The notes under the pieces are model-generated. The model was not told the DNA's origin, ran no database searches, and worked only from the letters and a program-made list of their open reading frames with translations. Source: Vreelandella stevensii S18214 (GTDB lineage: Bacteria > Pseudomonadota > Gammaproteobacteria > Pseudomonadales > Halomonadaceae). From it: a stretch of 64,000 nucleotides of DNA. Positions 9,029-19,826 of the stretch are shown here, piece after piece; position 1 is the first letter of the stretch; every line of letters starts with the position of its first letter. Location: the NCBI RefSeq assembly GCF_000275725.1, contig NZ_AJTS01000010.1, positions 62,001-126,000 of the forward strand, in the 5' to 3' direction. The translations under genes were made by a program, and so were the position numbers.

Positions 9029-9049
9029 GTACGTATTTTTAGGAACTGA

Positions 9050-10951
<1,902 letters not shown>

Positions 10952-10957
10952 CCTCCG

Positions 10958-13210
10958 ATGACCATGGATATTCAGGTAGCGGAGGGCGACGTCGAGCGTC
11001 TGTCCCTGCGCGACTACACCGAAAAAGCGTACCTCGACTACTCGATGTACGTCATTCTCGACCGCGCGTTGCCCAACATCGGTGACGGTATGAAGCCCGT
11101 CCAGCGGCGCATCATTTATGCCATGCGTGAACTGGCGCTGCACGCCAACGCCAAGTACAAGAAGTCGGCGCGTACCGTGGGCGACGTGCTGGGCAAGTTC
11201 CACCCCCACGGCGACAGCGCCTGCTACGAAGCCATGGTGCTGATGGCCCAGCCGTTCAGCTACCGCTACCCGCTGGTGGATGGCCAAGGCAACTGGGGTA
11301 GCCCGGACGACCCCAAATCCTTCGCGGCAATGCGCTACACCGAGGCCAAGCTCTCCAAATTCGCCGACGTGCTGCTCAGCGAACTGGGCCAGGGCACCGT
11401 GGAGTGGGCGCCCAATTTCGATGGCACCATGCAGGAGCCGGTGGTACTGCCGGCTCGTCTGCCCCATGTGCTGCTCAATGGCGGCACCGGCATTGCCGTG
11501 GGCATGGCCACGGACATTCCACCGCACAACGTATCGGAAGTGGTCGATGCCACCTGCCATCTGCTGCGCAACCCCAAGGCCACCACGGCCGAGCTGATGG
11601 CGTTCGTGCCCGCGCCGGACTTCCCCACCGATGCCGAGATCATCACCCCCAAAGCGGACCTGCAAAAGCTCTACGAAAGCGGCCGTGGCTCGGTGAAGCT
11701 GCGCGCTCGCTACGTGCGAGAAGAGGCCAACGTGGTGATCACCGCGCTGCCTTACCAGGTCAGTGGTGCCAAGGTGCTGGAGCAGATCGCCGCGCAGATG
11801 CAGGCGAAGAAGCTGCCCATGGTGGCCGACCTGCGCGACGAGTCGACCCATGAAGAGCCCACCCGACTGGTGATCGAGCCACGCTCCAGCCGAGTGGACG
11901 TGGAGTCGCTGATGGCCCACCTGTTCGCCACCACGGACCTCGAAAAGAACGTGCGGGTGAACATGAACGTGATTGGCCTGGACGGTCGGCCACGGGTCAT
12001 GCCGCTGAATGACATGCTGGGCGAGTGGCTGCGCTTTCGTCGTGCCACGGTGCGCCGTCGCCTGGAGCATCGGCTGGGCAAGGTGGAAGATCGCCTGCAC
12101 ATTCTGGAAGGCCTGCTGACGGCTTACCTGAATATCGATGAAGTGATTCGTATCATCCGCGAAGAGGACGAGCCCAAACCTGCCCTGATGAGCGCTTTTG
12201 GCCTCTCCGAGCGGCAGGCCGAGGCGATTCTGGAGCTGCGCCTGCGCCACTTGGCCAAGCTGGAAGAGATGAAGATTCGCGGCGAGCAGGACGAGCTGGA
12301 GAAAGAGCGCAAGACCCTGCAAGGCCTGCTGGGCAGCGACGCCAAGCTCACCACGCTGATCGAAAAAGAGATTCGCGCGGCGGGCAAGGAGCACGGCGAT
12401 GCGCGCCGTTCGCCGCTGGTCGAGCGCAGCGAAGCGAAAGCGCTCTCGGAAGTGGAGCTGCTGGGAGCCGACCCGATTACCGTGGTGCTGTCCGACAAGG
12501 GCTGGATCCGTGCGGCCAAGGGCCATGACATCGACCCTGAAGGGCTATCGTACAAGGCGGGCGACAGCTTCCGCCTGGCGGCCCGGGGCAAGACCAATCA
12601 GCCGCTGGTGCTGCTGGACGATACTGGCCGTGCCTACACGCTGCCAGCGCACAACCTGCCCAGCGCCCGAGGGCAGGGCGAGCCGGTCACCGGCCGCGCC
12701 AATGTCTCGGCGGGCGCCCAGATGGCGGGCTTGATGCTGGCGCCGCCCACGCGACGCTTTTTGCTGGCCAGTGATGGTGGCTATGGCTTCGTCGCGCCCC
12801 TGGAGGCGCTGACCGGCAAGAACAAGGCGGGCAAGGCGGTACTCAGCGTGCCGAAGGGCTGCAGCGTCATGGCGCCCGTGGAGGTACCGGAAGGCGAATC
12901 GCTGTGGGTGGCGTCGGTTTCCAACGAAGGGCGGCTGCTGCTCTTCCCGCTGGACCAGTTGCCCGAGATGGCCAAGGGCAAGGGCAACAAGATGCTCGAT
13001 ATCCCCGGCCCCCGGGCGGCGCGGCGTGAAGAGTTCCTGCGTGATATCGCCATTGTACCGGAAGGCGGTGAGCTGATCATTCATGCGGGCAAGCGCAAGC
13101 TGACGCTCAAGGCCGATGACCTTGCTTATTACCGGGGTGAACGTGGGCGTCGGGGCAGCAAATTGCCGCGCGGTTTCCAAAAAGTTGAACGACTAGAAGC
13201 AGGGGAGTGA
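10958..13210 (+). CDS. parC: DNA topoisomerase IV subunit A
   Basis: The cleavage subunit. The 750-residue protein has the active-site Arg126-Tyr127 in AAMRYTEAK and the quinolone-pocket segment [12 protein letters not shown] (residues 82-93), which is diagnostic for ParC rather than GyrA. The usual resistance positions are wild type here (Ser87 and Glu91, equal to E. coli Ser80 and Glu84). The C-terminal beta-pinwheel is degenerate, as in ParC generally. It lies six bases after parE and is followed three bases later by serB, so parE-parC-serB probably share a transcript. Confidence 0.97.
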   Translation: MTMDIQVAEGDVERLSLRDYTEKAYLDYSMYVILDRALPNIGDGMKPVQRRIIYAMRELALHANAKYKKSARTVGDVLGKFHPHGDSACYEAMVLMAQPFSYRYPLVDGQGNWGSPDDPKSFAAMRYTEAKLSKFADVLLSELGQGTVEWAPNFDGTMQEPVVLPARLPHVLLNGGTGIAVGMATDIPPHNVSEVVDATCHLLRNPKATTAELMAFVPAPDFPTDAEIITPKADLQKLYESGRGSVKLRARYVREEANVVITALPYQVSGAKVLEQIAAQMQAKKLPMVADLRDESTHEEPTRLVIEPRSSRVDVESLMAHLFATTDLEKNVRVNMNVIGLDGRPRVMPLNDMLGEWLRFRRATVRRRLEHRLGKVEDRLHILEGLLTAYLNIDEVIRIIREEDEPKPALMSAFGLSERQAEAILELRLRHLAKLEEMKIRGEQDELEKERKTLQGLLGSDAKLTTLIEKEIRAAGKEHGDARRSPLVERSEAKALSEVELLGADPITVVLSDKGWIRAAKGHDIDPEGLSYKAGDSFRLAARGKTNQPLVLLDDTGRAYTLPAHNLPSARGQGEPVTGRANVSAGAQMAGLMLAPPTRRFLLASDGGYGFVAPLEALTGKNKAGKAVLSVPKGCSVMAPVEVPEGESLWVASVSNEGRLLLFPLDQLPEMAKGKGNKMLDIPGPRAARREEFLRDIAIVPEGGELIIHAGKRKLTLKADDLAYYRGERGRRGSKLPRGFQKVERLEAGE

Positions 13211-13213
13211 CCG

Positions 13214-14158
13214 ATGGCACGCGGTGATGAAGCAGTAGCCGATGTGGTGATGAGTGTACTGGCACCACGCTGGACACCCGACATGGAGCCGCCCCTGGCG
13301 GCACTGCTGGCGCAGTTCGGCCTGCAGGAGCAGCAGCGTACGCCGTTGGCCCAGGTGGCAGAAGGCGCGCCGCTGGATTGCCTGGAGCTGCACCTGGCTG
13401 GCGCTCCCGCCGAGTGGCGGGAGCTGCGTCAGGCGGCGCTGGCGCTGGGGGAAACGCTGGGGGCCGACGTGGTGGTGCAACCCGACCGGCGCCACCTGGG
13501 GGCTCCCAGGCTAGTCTGTTTCGATATGGACTCCACCCTGATCAAGGCCGAGGTGATCGATGAGCTGGCGCGCCGCCACGGGGTAGGTGACGAAGTGGCT
13601 GAAGTCACCGAGCGGGCGATGCGCGGCGAGCTGGACTTTCAGGCCAGCTTCCGGGAGCGGATGAGCAAGCTGGCGGGGCTGGATGAGTCGGTGTTGGCCA
13701 GCATTGCGGCCGAGCTGCCGCTGATGGACGGTGTCGAGCGGCTGATGGCCAATCTTCGCCATCAGGGTATCCGCACTGCCATCCTTTCTGGTGGCTTTAC
13801 CTATTTTGCCCGTGGCCTGCAGGCGCGGCTTGGCTTCGATGAGATCCACGCCAATGAGCTGGTGATTCAGCAGGGCAAGGTCACAGGCGAAGTCCAGGAG
13901 CCCATCGTCGATGCCGAGCGCAAGGCGCTGCTGCTGGAGCAGATTGCCCAGCGTGAAGGTATCGACCTGGCGCAGACGGTGGCGGTAGGTGACGGGGCCA
14001 ACGACCTGAAGATGTTGGCCAAGGCGGGAATGGGCGTAGCGTTTCGCGCCAAGCCACTGGTGCGTGCCGAGGCGCGTCAGGCGCTGGGCGTGGCAGGGCT
14101 GGATGGCGTGCTCTATCTGCTGGGCTATTCCCAGGCCGAGCTGATCGATCCTGTCTAG
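13214..14158 (+). CDS. serB: Phosphoserine phosphatase
   Basis: Last step of serine synthesis: hydrolysis of O-phosphoserine. The 314-residue HAD enzyme has the nucleophile motif FDMDSTLI (Asp104, Asp106), the SGGFTYF phosphate-binding motif, and the metal-binding motif GDGANDLKML near residue 258. The N-terminal ~90 residues match the ACT-like regulatory region of the long SerB form. It starts three bases after the parC stop with AGGGGAG as the ribosome site. Confidence 0.95.
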   Translation: MARGDEAVADVVMSVLAPRWTPDMEPPLAALLAQFGLQEQQRTPLAQVAEGAPLDCLELHLAGAPAEWRELRQAALALGETLGADVVVQPDRRHLGAPRLVCFDMDSTLIKAEVIDELARRHGVGDEVAEVTERAMRGELDFQASFRERMSKLAGLDESVLASIAAELPLMDGVERLMANLRHQGIRTAILSGGFTYFARGLQARLGFDEIHANELVIQQGKVTGEVQEPIVDAERKALLLEQIAQREGIDLAQTVAVGDGANDLKMLAKAGMGVAFRAKPLVRAEARQALGVAGLDGVLYLLGYSQAELIDPV

Positions 14159-14165
14159 TGATGAC

Positions 14166-14186
14166 GGGGCGGCGTTTGGCCGCCCT
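14166..14186. terminator. Hairpin between convergent serB and lipoprotein genes
   Basis: Stem GGGCGGC / GCCGCCC (plus a G-T pair) with loop GTTTG lies in the 30-bp convergent gap. There is no proper T-tract, so efficiency is uncertain. Confidence 0.45.
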
Positions 14187-14188
14187 GT

Positions 14189-15031
14189 TCAGCTCGAAGG
14201 GCTCTCGGTGCTGGGCGTCAGGCTACCGTACTCGGCCCGCAGGGCTGCCAGCCGTTCGGTTTCGGCCTCCGTCAGCGTAGGCGCGTGCCAGAGCCGTTGG
14301 CCCTGGGCATCCTTCACGCCCTTCAACGTGAGGGTGAGCTGGACATCCCGGGGTATCTGATCGTTGCCCCAAGGGCCAAAACGGTTGGGTGCCAGGCTCC
14401 AGGTGGCGCGCTCACCCGGCGCCAGGCCGCCGGAAATCACGTAGTAGAACGTCTCGTCTACCCAGGCAACGTCGCGGTTGGCGCTGCGCAGTACGCCGCG
14501 CAGCTGCAGCTCGGCAATGGTCTCCTCGGAGTCGTTGCTGACCTCTAGTTCAATGACCGGCTCCAGCGCTCCGAATGGGCTGGAAGCAAGATAGTAGCGC
14601 GCCCTGTCGATAGTCACCTGCGCCAGCTGCTGCTGAGCGGCTTCGGCGTTGGCCTCTTTTTCTTCCAGGCGGCTCAAGGTGCGCAGGGCCTGGTCACGCT
14701 CTCGGGCACGGCGCTGGCGCAGCATCTCGTCGGCTCGCTCGATGACCTGGTCGCCGGTGAGCCCGTGCATGTAGGCGTTGGCCGACTCGGCGATTTCAGC
14801 CGCGTTCATGCGCCCGGGTTGCAGCGCACTCATCCCGCTGAAAGACGATATGGCGATGATCTTCAACGCCTGATCGAACTCGTCGCGCTTGTAAGTGGGC
14901 AGCGAATCGCGGACTTTCTCGATGGACACCACGGCTGCGGGCATCGAACTCGTATCAATTTTGGGGTCAGCGCAGCCCGCCATCAGCAGGGCCGTCAGCG
15001 ACAGTATCGATAGCCTTGTCAGGCGCCGCAT
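14189..15031 (-). CDS. Lipoprotein of unknown function
   Basis: The 280-residue product has a type II signal peptide with lipobox LMAGC (Cys20), so it is probably an outer-membrane-anchored periplasmic lipoprotein. Residues 25-120 are helical and include SFSGMSALQPGRMNAAEIAESANAYMHGLTGDQVIERADEML; I recall this pattern from a family of small proteobacterial lipoproteins (DUF6694-type), but that is uncertain. Residues 100-140 look like a coiled coil. The C-terminal half is beta-rich, with a segment resembling an extracellular immunoglobulin-like domain (VIELEVSNDSEETI..., GLAPGERATW). Function not recognised. Single gene, convergent with serB. Confidence 0.75.
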   Translation of the reverse strand: MRRLTRLSILSLTALLMAGCADPKIDTSSMPAAVVSIEKVRDSLPTYKRDEFDQALKIIAISSFSGMSALQPGRMNAAEIAESANAYMHGLTGDQVIERADEMLRQRRARERDQALRTLSRLEEKEANAEAAQQQLAQVTIDRARYYLASSPFGALEPVIELEVSNDSEETIAELQLRGVLRSANRDVAWVDETFYYVISGGLAPGERATWSLAPNRFGPWGNDQIPRDVQLTLTLKGVKDAQGQRLWHAPTLTEAETERLAALRAEYGSLTPSTESPSS

Positions 15032-15192
15032 AGTTGTACCTCGTTACAGGCCAAAAAACCGACAGGGAGCTTACCCGAAAGTGGTATCGACCACTAGCCG
15101 GAGCAGAAAAACTCCCCTGTATCCAGCAGGTGGAAGGCGGCCCTTTTTGGTATAAAGTGTGCCGATTCAACGTTTCCGAGAAGCCCCGTTCC

Positions 15193-16074
15193 ATGAGTGC
15201 ATCCTTTACTACCTGGCAGGCGCGCTTTGAAAAGCTGCGCAGCAACAAGCTGTTCGAGACCGTGGTGATCGCCATCATCGTGGTGTCTGCCCTGACCATC
15301 GGTGCCCGCACCTATGATGAGGTCAGTCAGTTCGAGCAGTGGCTGATCTATCTGGACATCGCCGTCACCATCTTCTTTCTGGTGGAACTGCTAATTCGCA
15401 TGGCCGCCGAACGCAATCTGACCAACTTCTTCAAAAAGGGTTGGAACGTGTTCGACTTCCTGATCGTCACGGCCAGCCTCATCCCTATGGACGACTCGGA
15501 GATGGTGCTGTTGGCGCGCCTGCTGCGCATCTTCCGGGTGCTGCGTCTGGTGTCGATGATTCCCGAGCTGCGCCTGCTCTTGGTGGCGTTGATCAAGTCC
15601 ATTCCACGGATGGGCTATGTAGCGCTGCTGATGTTCATCATCTTCTATATCTATGCGGCGGTGGGCAGCTTCATTTTCCATACCGTGGATGAGCAGCTGT
15701 GGGGCAACATTGCGCTGGCCATGCTGACGCTGTTCCAGGTGGCCACCTTCGAGAGCTGGGCCACGGCGGTGCTGTATCCCACCATGGAGCAGTACCCCTA
15801 TGCCTGGATCTACTTTCTGACCTTCATCTTTTTGAATGCGTTCATTTTCCTGAATATGATGATCGGTATCGTGCTGGACGTGATGCAGAAAGAGAGCGCA
15901 CAGATTGATTTAGAAAGCGGAGAAGGCGAAGCTGCAGAGATACAGGGCCTGCGTGACGACGTGCGCGCACTGCGCAGCCAGTTGGATCGCATGGAGTCCG
16001 CCCTGCAGGCGGCCGCGCAAGCAAAGCCTGGTCTAGCACAGCCTGGCCAAGCAAAGCCTGACCGCGACGAATAA
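15193..16074 (+). CDS. NaChBac-type voltage-gated ion channel (probably sodium)
   Basis: This 293-residue protein has a single six-helix voltage-gated channel domain. S4 is [12 protein letters not shown] with arginines at 109, 112, 115 and 118, spaced every three. The pore loop TFESWAT (185-191) aligns with the TLESW filter of NaChBac/NavAb sodium channels, with Phe replacing Leu before the key Glu187. S6 is followed by an acidic neck and a C-terminal coiled coil (about 249-274), as expected for a tetramer. The tail (277-291) is three five-residue repeats encoded by a 15-bp DNA repeat. ATG 15193 was chosen because the voltage domain follows directly. In a halophile, a sodium channel may serve motility or pH homeostasis; that is inference. 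Confidence 0.88.
   Translation: MSASFTTWQARFEKLRSNKLFETVVIAIIVVSALTIGARTYDEVSQFEQWLIYLDIAVTIFFLVELLIRMAAERNLTNFFKKGWNVFDFLIVTASLIPMDDSEMVLLARLLRIFRVLRLVSMIPELRLLLVALIKSIPRMGYVALLMFIIFYIYAAVGSFIFHTVDEQLWGNIALAMLTLFQVATFESWATAVLYPTMEQYPYAWIYFLTFIFLNAFIFLNMMIGIVLDVMQKESAQIDLESGEGEAAEIQGLRDDVRALRSQLDRMESALQAAAQAKPGLAQPGQAKPDRDE
16021..16065 (+). repeat. 15-bp tandem repeat, three copies, in the channel C-terminus
   Basis: Units at 16021-16035, 16036-16050 and 16051-16065 share GCAMAGCCTGRYC. They keep the reading frame and encode [10 protein letters not shown] and AKPDR, a probable unstructured tail. Confidence 0.75.
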
Positions 16075-16087
16075 CAGGAGAGCCACG

Positions 16088-17767
16088 ATGATGATGAAGG
16101 ACCCTTCGAAAAAGTATCGCCCTTTCGTGGCGGTGGACCTGCCCGACCGTCAGTGGCCCGGCCAGCGTATCGACACGCCGCCCATCTGGTGCAGCGTCGA
16201 CCTGCGCGATGGCAACCAGTCGCTGATCGACCCCATGGATCAGGAGCGCAAGCAGCGGTTGTTCGACATGCTGCTGAAGATCGGTTTCAAAGAGATCGAA
16301 GTGGGCTTTCCTTCTGCGTCGCAAACCGATTTCGATTTCGTGCGTTCGTTGATCGAGCAGGACAAGATTCCCGACGACGTCACCATCCAGGTGCTGACCC
16401 AGGCACGGCCGCATCTGATCGAGCGCACCTTCGAGGCGCTGAAGGGCGCCAAGCGTGCCATCGTGCACGTCTACAATGCCACCGACCCGATGTTTCGACG
16501 GGTGGTGTTCAACGTCGACAAAGCAGAGTGCGTGCAAATTGCCGTGGACGCCACGGCGCAGATACGTGACCTGATGGCCGCCAACCCGGAGACCCAGTGG
16601 ACCTTCCAGTATTCGCCGGAACTGTTCACGACCACGGAAATGCCTTTCGCCGTGGAGATCGTCGAAGCCGTGATGGACACCTTCGGCCCCAGCGTGGACA
16701 ACCGGATGATCGTCAACCTGCCGGCCACGGTCGAAGTGGCTACGCCCAACAATTACGCCGACCAGATCGAGTGGTTCTGCCGCCATGTGAAAAAGCGCGA
16801 TACATTGATCGTCAGCGTGCACCCGCACAACGACCGCGGCACCGGCGTGGCGGCGGCGGAGTTGACGCTGATGGCGGGTGCCGACCGAATCGAGGGCACC
16901 CTGTTCGGTAACGGCGAGCGTACCGGCAATGTCGATATCGTGACGCTGGCCATGAACATGTACACTCAGGGCGTGCACCCTCAGCTCGATTTCTCCAATA
17001 TCACGCCGATCATGCGCGAAGTGGAGTACTGCAACCAGCTGCCGGTTCATCCGCGCCATCCTTACGTGGGCGACCTGGTGTTCACGGCGTTTTCCGGTTC
17101 GCATCAGGACGCCATCAAGAAGGGCATGGCCGAGCGTCGCGCCAACCCCGAAGCCCCCTGGGACGTGCCGTACCTGCCCATCGACCCCATGGATGTCGGG
17201 CGCAGCTACGAAGCCGTGATTCGCGTCAACAGCCAGTCGGGCAAGGGCGGCATCTCCTACCTGCTGGAGCAGGAGCACGGCATCGAGCTACCGCGCAGGC
17301 TCTCCATCGAATTCAGCCAGGTGGTGCAGGAAGTGGCGGACCGTACGGGTCGCGAGATCACTTCCCGGATGATCTATCAGGCCTTCCTGGAAGAGTACCT
17401 GGAGCGGCAGGCACCGCTGGCGCTGGTCAACCACCGCCTGGTCTCCGAGCCGGATAGCCCTCGGGTCACCCTGGAAGCCGTCGTGGAGCAGCAGGGCGAA
17501 CGCCATCTGCTGAGCGGTCAGGGCAACGGCCCGCTGGCGGCCTTCGTCAAAGCGCTACACGCCCAGGGTCACGACGTGGAGATCATCGACTACCACGAGC
17601 ACTCCCGAGGCCAGGGCGCCGATGCGGAAGCCATTGCCTATGTCGAAGTCCGTATCGACGGCCAGGCCGTGTTTGGCGTCGGCAGCGACGAGAGCATCAC
17701 CAGCGCCTCCATGAAAGGCGTGCTGAGTGCCATCAATCGTTATCATGTGGCTCGTTCCCAACAGTAA
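16088..17767 (+). CDS. leuA: 2-isopropylmalate synthase
   Basis: First committed enzyme of leucine synthesis: acetyl-CoA plus 2-ketoisovalerate gives 2-isopropylmalate. The 559-residue protein has the HMGL signatures [13 protein letters not shown] (about 35-47) and [13 protein letters not shown] (metal-binding HxH), then the linker and C-terminal leucine-feedback domain. The length and N-terminus ([16 protein letters not shown]) match the longer LeuA form found in pseudomonads. It follows the channel gene by 13 bases with AGGAGAG as its site, so it may be read through. No leader peptide or T-box attenuator is visible. Confidence 0.96.
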   Translation: MMMKDPSKKYRPFVAVDLPDRQWPGQRIDTPPIWCSVDLRDGNQSLIDPMDQERKQRLFDMLLKIGFKEIEVGFPSASQTDFDFVRSLIEQDKIPDDVTIQVLTQARPHLIERTFEALKGAKRAIVHVYNATDPMFRRVVFNVDKAECVQIAVDATAQIRDLMAANPETQWTFQYSPELFTTTEMPFAVEIVEAVMDTFGPSVDNRMIVNLPATVEVATPNNYADQIEWFCRHVKKRDTLIVSVHPHNDRGTGVAAAELTLMAGADRIEGTLFGNGERTGNVDIVTLAMNMYTQGVHPQLDFSNITPIMREVEYCNQLPVHPRHPYVGDLVFTAFSGSHQDAIKKGMAERRANPEAPWDVPYLPIDPMDVGRSYEAVIRVNSQSGKGGISYLLEQEHGIELPRRLSIEFSQVVQEVADRTGREITSRMIYQAFLEEYLERQAPLALVNHRLVSEPDSPRVTLEAVVEQQGERHLLSGQGNGPLAAFVKALHAQGHDVEIIDYHEHSRGQGADAEAIAYVEVRIDGQAVFGVGSDESITSASMKGVLSAINRYHVARSQQ

Positions 17768-17986
17768 ACGTTTAGTCGGCAACGTTGGAGTAAACACGGT
17801 TTACAAGATGCACTGACTCAGAGATCAGCATGGAGCAGGCCTATCTGCCCATGGAGGAAGTGCATCGCCAGCTACAGGATTGGGTAGGCTCATTAGGGTG
17901 TATATCCCTTTGACATATCCATTGCGTTGGCTAACATGAGTTCCATGTACGGTATCTCCCGATGGTCCTGGCACAGGAGTCTGATC
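17768..17986. other. Non-coding gap before vapBC: palindrome, small frame, repeat copy and promoter
   Basis: It contains a palindrome GTAAACacgGTTTAC at 17790-17804. A 27-codon frame at 17830-17913 (MEQAYLPMEEVHRQLQDWVGS...) has no recognised homology. The left copy of a 14-bp direct repeat is at 17878-17891, and the vapBC promoter follows. No complete gene can be supported here. Confidence 0.5.
17910..17937 (+). promoter_or_regulatory. Candidate sigma-70 promoter for vapBC
   Basis: A perfect -35 hexamer TTGACA at 17910-17915 is followed after 16 bases by TAACAT (17932-17937, four of six consensus bases). It lies about 50 bases before vapB. VapB-type antitoxins usually repress here; no operator is clearly resolved. 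Confidence 0.55.
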
Positions 17987-18217
17987 ATGGAACAAGGCGC
18001 AGTCTTTCAGAGTAATCGAAGCCAAGCGGTTCGACTGCCCAAAGCGTTGGCTCTGCCAGAAGGTGTAAAGCGAGTCGACATCGTGGCCATTGGTCGTACC
18101 CGGGTTATATCGCCAGCCGGGGAGGCCTGGGATAGCTGGTTTGAGGGTGAAGGCGTGAGCGATGACTTCATGTCGTCACGTGAGCAGCCCCCCGAACAGG
18201 AACGAGACATGTTTTGA
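17987..18217 (+). CDS. vapB: VapB-type antitoxin
   Basis: A 76-residue antitoxin. It begins MEQGAVFQSNRSQAVRLPKA, the N-terminal DNA-binding strand pattern of VapB/AbrB-like antitoxins (S-x-Q-A-V-R-L-P). The C-terminal acidic tail (about 45-76) would wrap the toxin. ATG 17987 has an AGGAG site eight bases upstream; a longer frame begins at 17927 but lacks a site and family resemblance. The stop overlaps the vapC start (TGATG), typical of coupled toxin-antitoxin pairs. The pair is visibly less GC-rich than its neighbours, consistent with lateral gain. Confidence 0.9.
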   Translation: MEQGAVFQSNRSQAVRLPKALALPEGVKRVDIVAIGRTRVISPAGEAWDSWFEGEGVSDDFMSSREQPPEQERDMF

Positions 18218-18627
18218 TGCTCAAGTTCATGCTCGATACCAATATCTGCATTTTCACGATTAAAAATCGTCCGCAAGAGGTTCGTGAGGCATTCAAACAG
18301 CATCATGGGCAGCTGTGCATCAGTACTGTCACACTGATGGAGTTGGTGTATGGTGCAGAAAAATCTGCTTTCCCTGAGCGTAATTTAGCCACCATCGAAG
18401 GGTTTGCAGCCAGGCTGGACGTGTTGATGTACGACGAGGCAGCGGCATCGCATACAGGGCAGCTGCGCGCTGAACAAGCCAAGGTGGGCAAGCCCATAGG
18501 CCCTTACGATCAAATGATCGCCGGTCACGCGCGCTCACGAGGGCTGATACTGGTTACCAACAATATGCGCGAGTTCAAAGCAGTGCCGGGCTTGCGTGTA
18601 GAAGATTGGGTAGGCTCGGGGCAGTGA
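18217..18627 (+). CDS. vapC: VapC-type PIN-domain ribonuclease toxin
   Basis: A 136-residue PIN-domain endoribonuclease. The catalytic acids are visible in MLDTNICIF (Asp8 region), in TVTLMELVYGAEKS (Glu), and in GPYDQMIAGHARSRGLILVTNNMREF (Asp near 99, and the N-N-x-x-E/D-F motif). This pattern fits VapC toxins that cleave initiator tRNA or related RNA, though the target cannot be read from sequence. It is translated from ATG 18217 overlapping the vapB stop. The final codons contain the second copy of a 14-bp direct repeat also present upstream of vapB. Confidence 0.93.
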   Translation: MLKFMLDTNICIFTIKNRPQEVREAFKQHHGQLCISTVTLMELVYGAEKSAFPERNLATIEGFAARLDVLMYDEAAASHTGQLRAEQAKVGKPIGPYDQMIAGHARSRGLILVTNNMREFKAVPGLRVEDWVGSGQ

Positions 18628-18696
18628 CGCTCTATGGCGGGAGACCACCTAGTGTCAAAGCGATTATTCCAGCATAGAACAGCAGGATAGCCGTCA

Positions 18697-19788
18697 ATGT
18701 GCAGAGGATGGGTAACACGGGTTGGGTGGGTCTTCGTGCTGATTGCCTTGGCAGCTGCAATATTGACCTCGGCTGCCTCCCACGAGCCCTTCGAGCCACG
18801 GCTGGTGCGGCTGGAAGCCCACAAGGCACTGCCTGCATTGCCCCTTGAGCAAGAGTCTCCTGAGATCAACGCGCTGATGCTGCACTATGCTTCTGATCAG
18901 GCGCTGTGGATGAGCGCCTGGCTGGCTGTCATGCAGCATGGCGACCTCGCCCGGGAGGTACTGCTCGCGTACGGGCTCTCACCCCAGTGGCAGGACGTAT
19001 TGGTGCGTTATGGTGCCGATGCGGTGCTGCCAGTCAGCTATTTTCATCATCACGACAGTGCCACGCTGCGTGCACAGCACTGGCTGGGTGAGCGCTACCA
19101 GCAGCTGAGCCGATGGTGGAGCGATGAAGAGATGCCTGCCCCGGCGCAATGGTCGGCCCAGCAGCGCGGGCTGATGGGCATTGCATTCCTCGATGCCGAG
19201 GGGCACGCACTGTTGAACCAGTTCGTCATCGACCGTGAAGGCCAGGTGAATTGGCTGCAAGGCGAGCGCGTCGTGACCGGGGTGGGCGACTTTTTCACCA
19301 GTGGGATTCGTCAACTGGAGAGCCAGTGGCGCAGCGGCGACGGCGTGCGTGCCAGCGATCTCGGGTGGGCAGGGGTGGACCTGCTGGTGATGGCCAGCAC
19401 GGTCAAGGTGCTGCGAGCGGGAAGAGCCGCCCGGGCAGGCCGAGTCGGCGCGCTGGAGGCGCAGGGTGCCCGTGTGGGCGTCGCGGCCAGCACGGGGCGT
19501 TTCGCAGCGCTGCCCCGCATGGCACGCGTGGCGGCAGTGGCGAGCACGGCCTACGTGGTGGTACGCCACCCCAGCCTGGTGAGCGCGCTAGGCGCCAATC
19601 TGGCCAACTGGCTTGGCTGGCCCACCTGGTTGGGGCAGTGGCTGCTGTGGTTCTTGGTCTTGCTGCCGGTGCTGATCATGGCCCGCTGGCTATATCGCTG
19701 GTTGATTTCCCCCTTGCTCTGGCTGCTACTGCCGGTGGCGCGCCTGTGCGTCAGGATGCTTGCGCACGCGCCGAGGCAGCGTGGGTAG
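18697..19788 (+). CDS. Uncharacterised membrane protein
   Basis: I do not recognise this 363-residue protein. It has an N-terminal hydrophobic helix or signal anchor (residues 8-27), a soluble region (30-230) rich in Trp, His and Glu, a basic Ala/Arg-rich segment (240-275: KVLRAGRAARAGRVGALEAQ), and a strongly hydrophobic C-terminus (about 308-352) with two closely spaced helices. It is probably an inner-membrane protein with a large periplasmic domain. It starts at ATG 18697 after a weak site, is not closely linked to vapBC (69-bp gap), and converges with allophanate hydrolase. Coding pattern and length support a real gene. Confidence 0.65.
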   Translation: MCRGWVTRVGWVFVLIALAAAILTSAASHEPFEPRLVRLEAHKALPALPLEQESPEINALMLHYASDQALWMSAWLAVMQHGDLAREVLLAYGLSPQWQDVLVRYGADAVLPVSYFHHHDSATLRAQHWLGERYQQLSRWWSDEEMPAPAQWSAQQRGLMGIAFLDAEGHALLNQFVIDREGQVNWLQGERVVTGVGDFFTSGIRQLESQWRSGDGVRASDLGWAGVDLLVMASTVKVLRAGRAARAGRVGALEAQGARVGVAASTGRFAALPRMARVAAVASTAYVVVRHPSLVSALGANLANWLGWPTWLGQWLLWFLVLLPVLIMARWLYRWLISPLLWLLLPVARLCVRMLAHAPRQRG

Positions 19789-19819
19789 CGCCGCTCTGAC
19801 GTCATTTCTCAGAGCGGCG
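19789..19819. terminator. Hairpin between the convergent membrane-protein and atzF genes
   Basis: An 11-bp perfect stem CGCCGCTCTGA / TCAGAGCGGCG with a 9-base loop starts directly after the stop codon. Neither strand has a T-tract. It could act as a bidirectional transcription or mRNA end. Confidence 0.5.
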
Positions 19820-19826
19820 GGCGGTG

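Larger units (their letters stand above)
17878..18617. repeat. 14-bp direct repeat flanking vapBC
   Basis: GATTGGGTAGGCTC occurs at 17878-17891 and again at 18604-18617, inside the last codons of vapC. Both copies are read in the same frame (DWVGS). The 726-bp spacing encloses vapB and almost all of vapC. It may mark the insertion of the toxin-antitoxin module or a decayed duplicate of its 3' end. Confidence 0.6.

Noticed and set aside
15842-17278. Long open frame opposite leuA (478 codons)
   Set aside because: Antisense shadow of leuA; product is His/Gly/Arg-rich without motifs.
17830-17913. Small 27-codon frame before vapB as a gene
   Set aside because: No ribosome site, no recognised homology, and part of it is the repeat shared with vapC.
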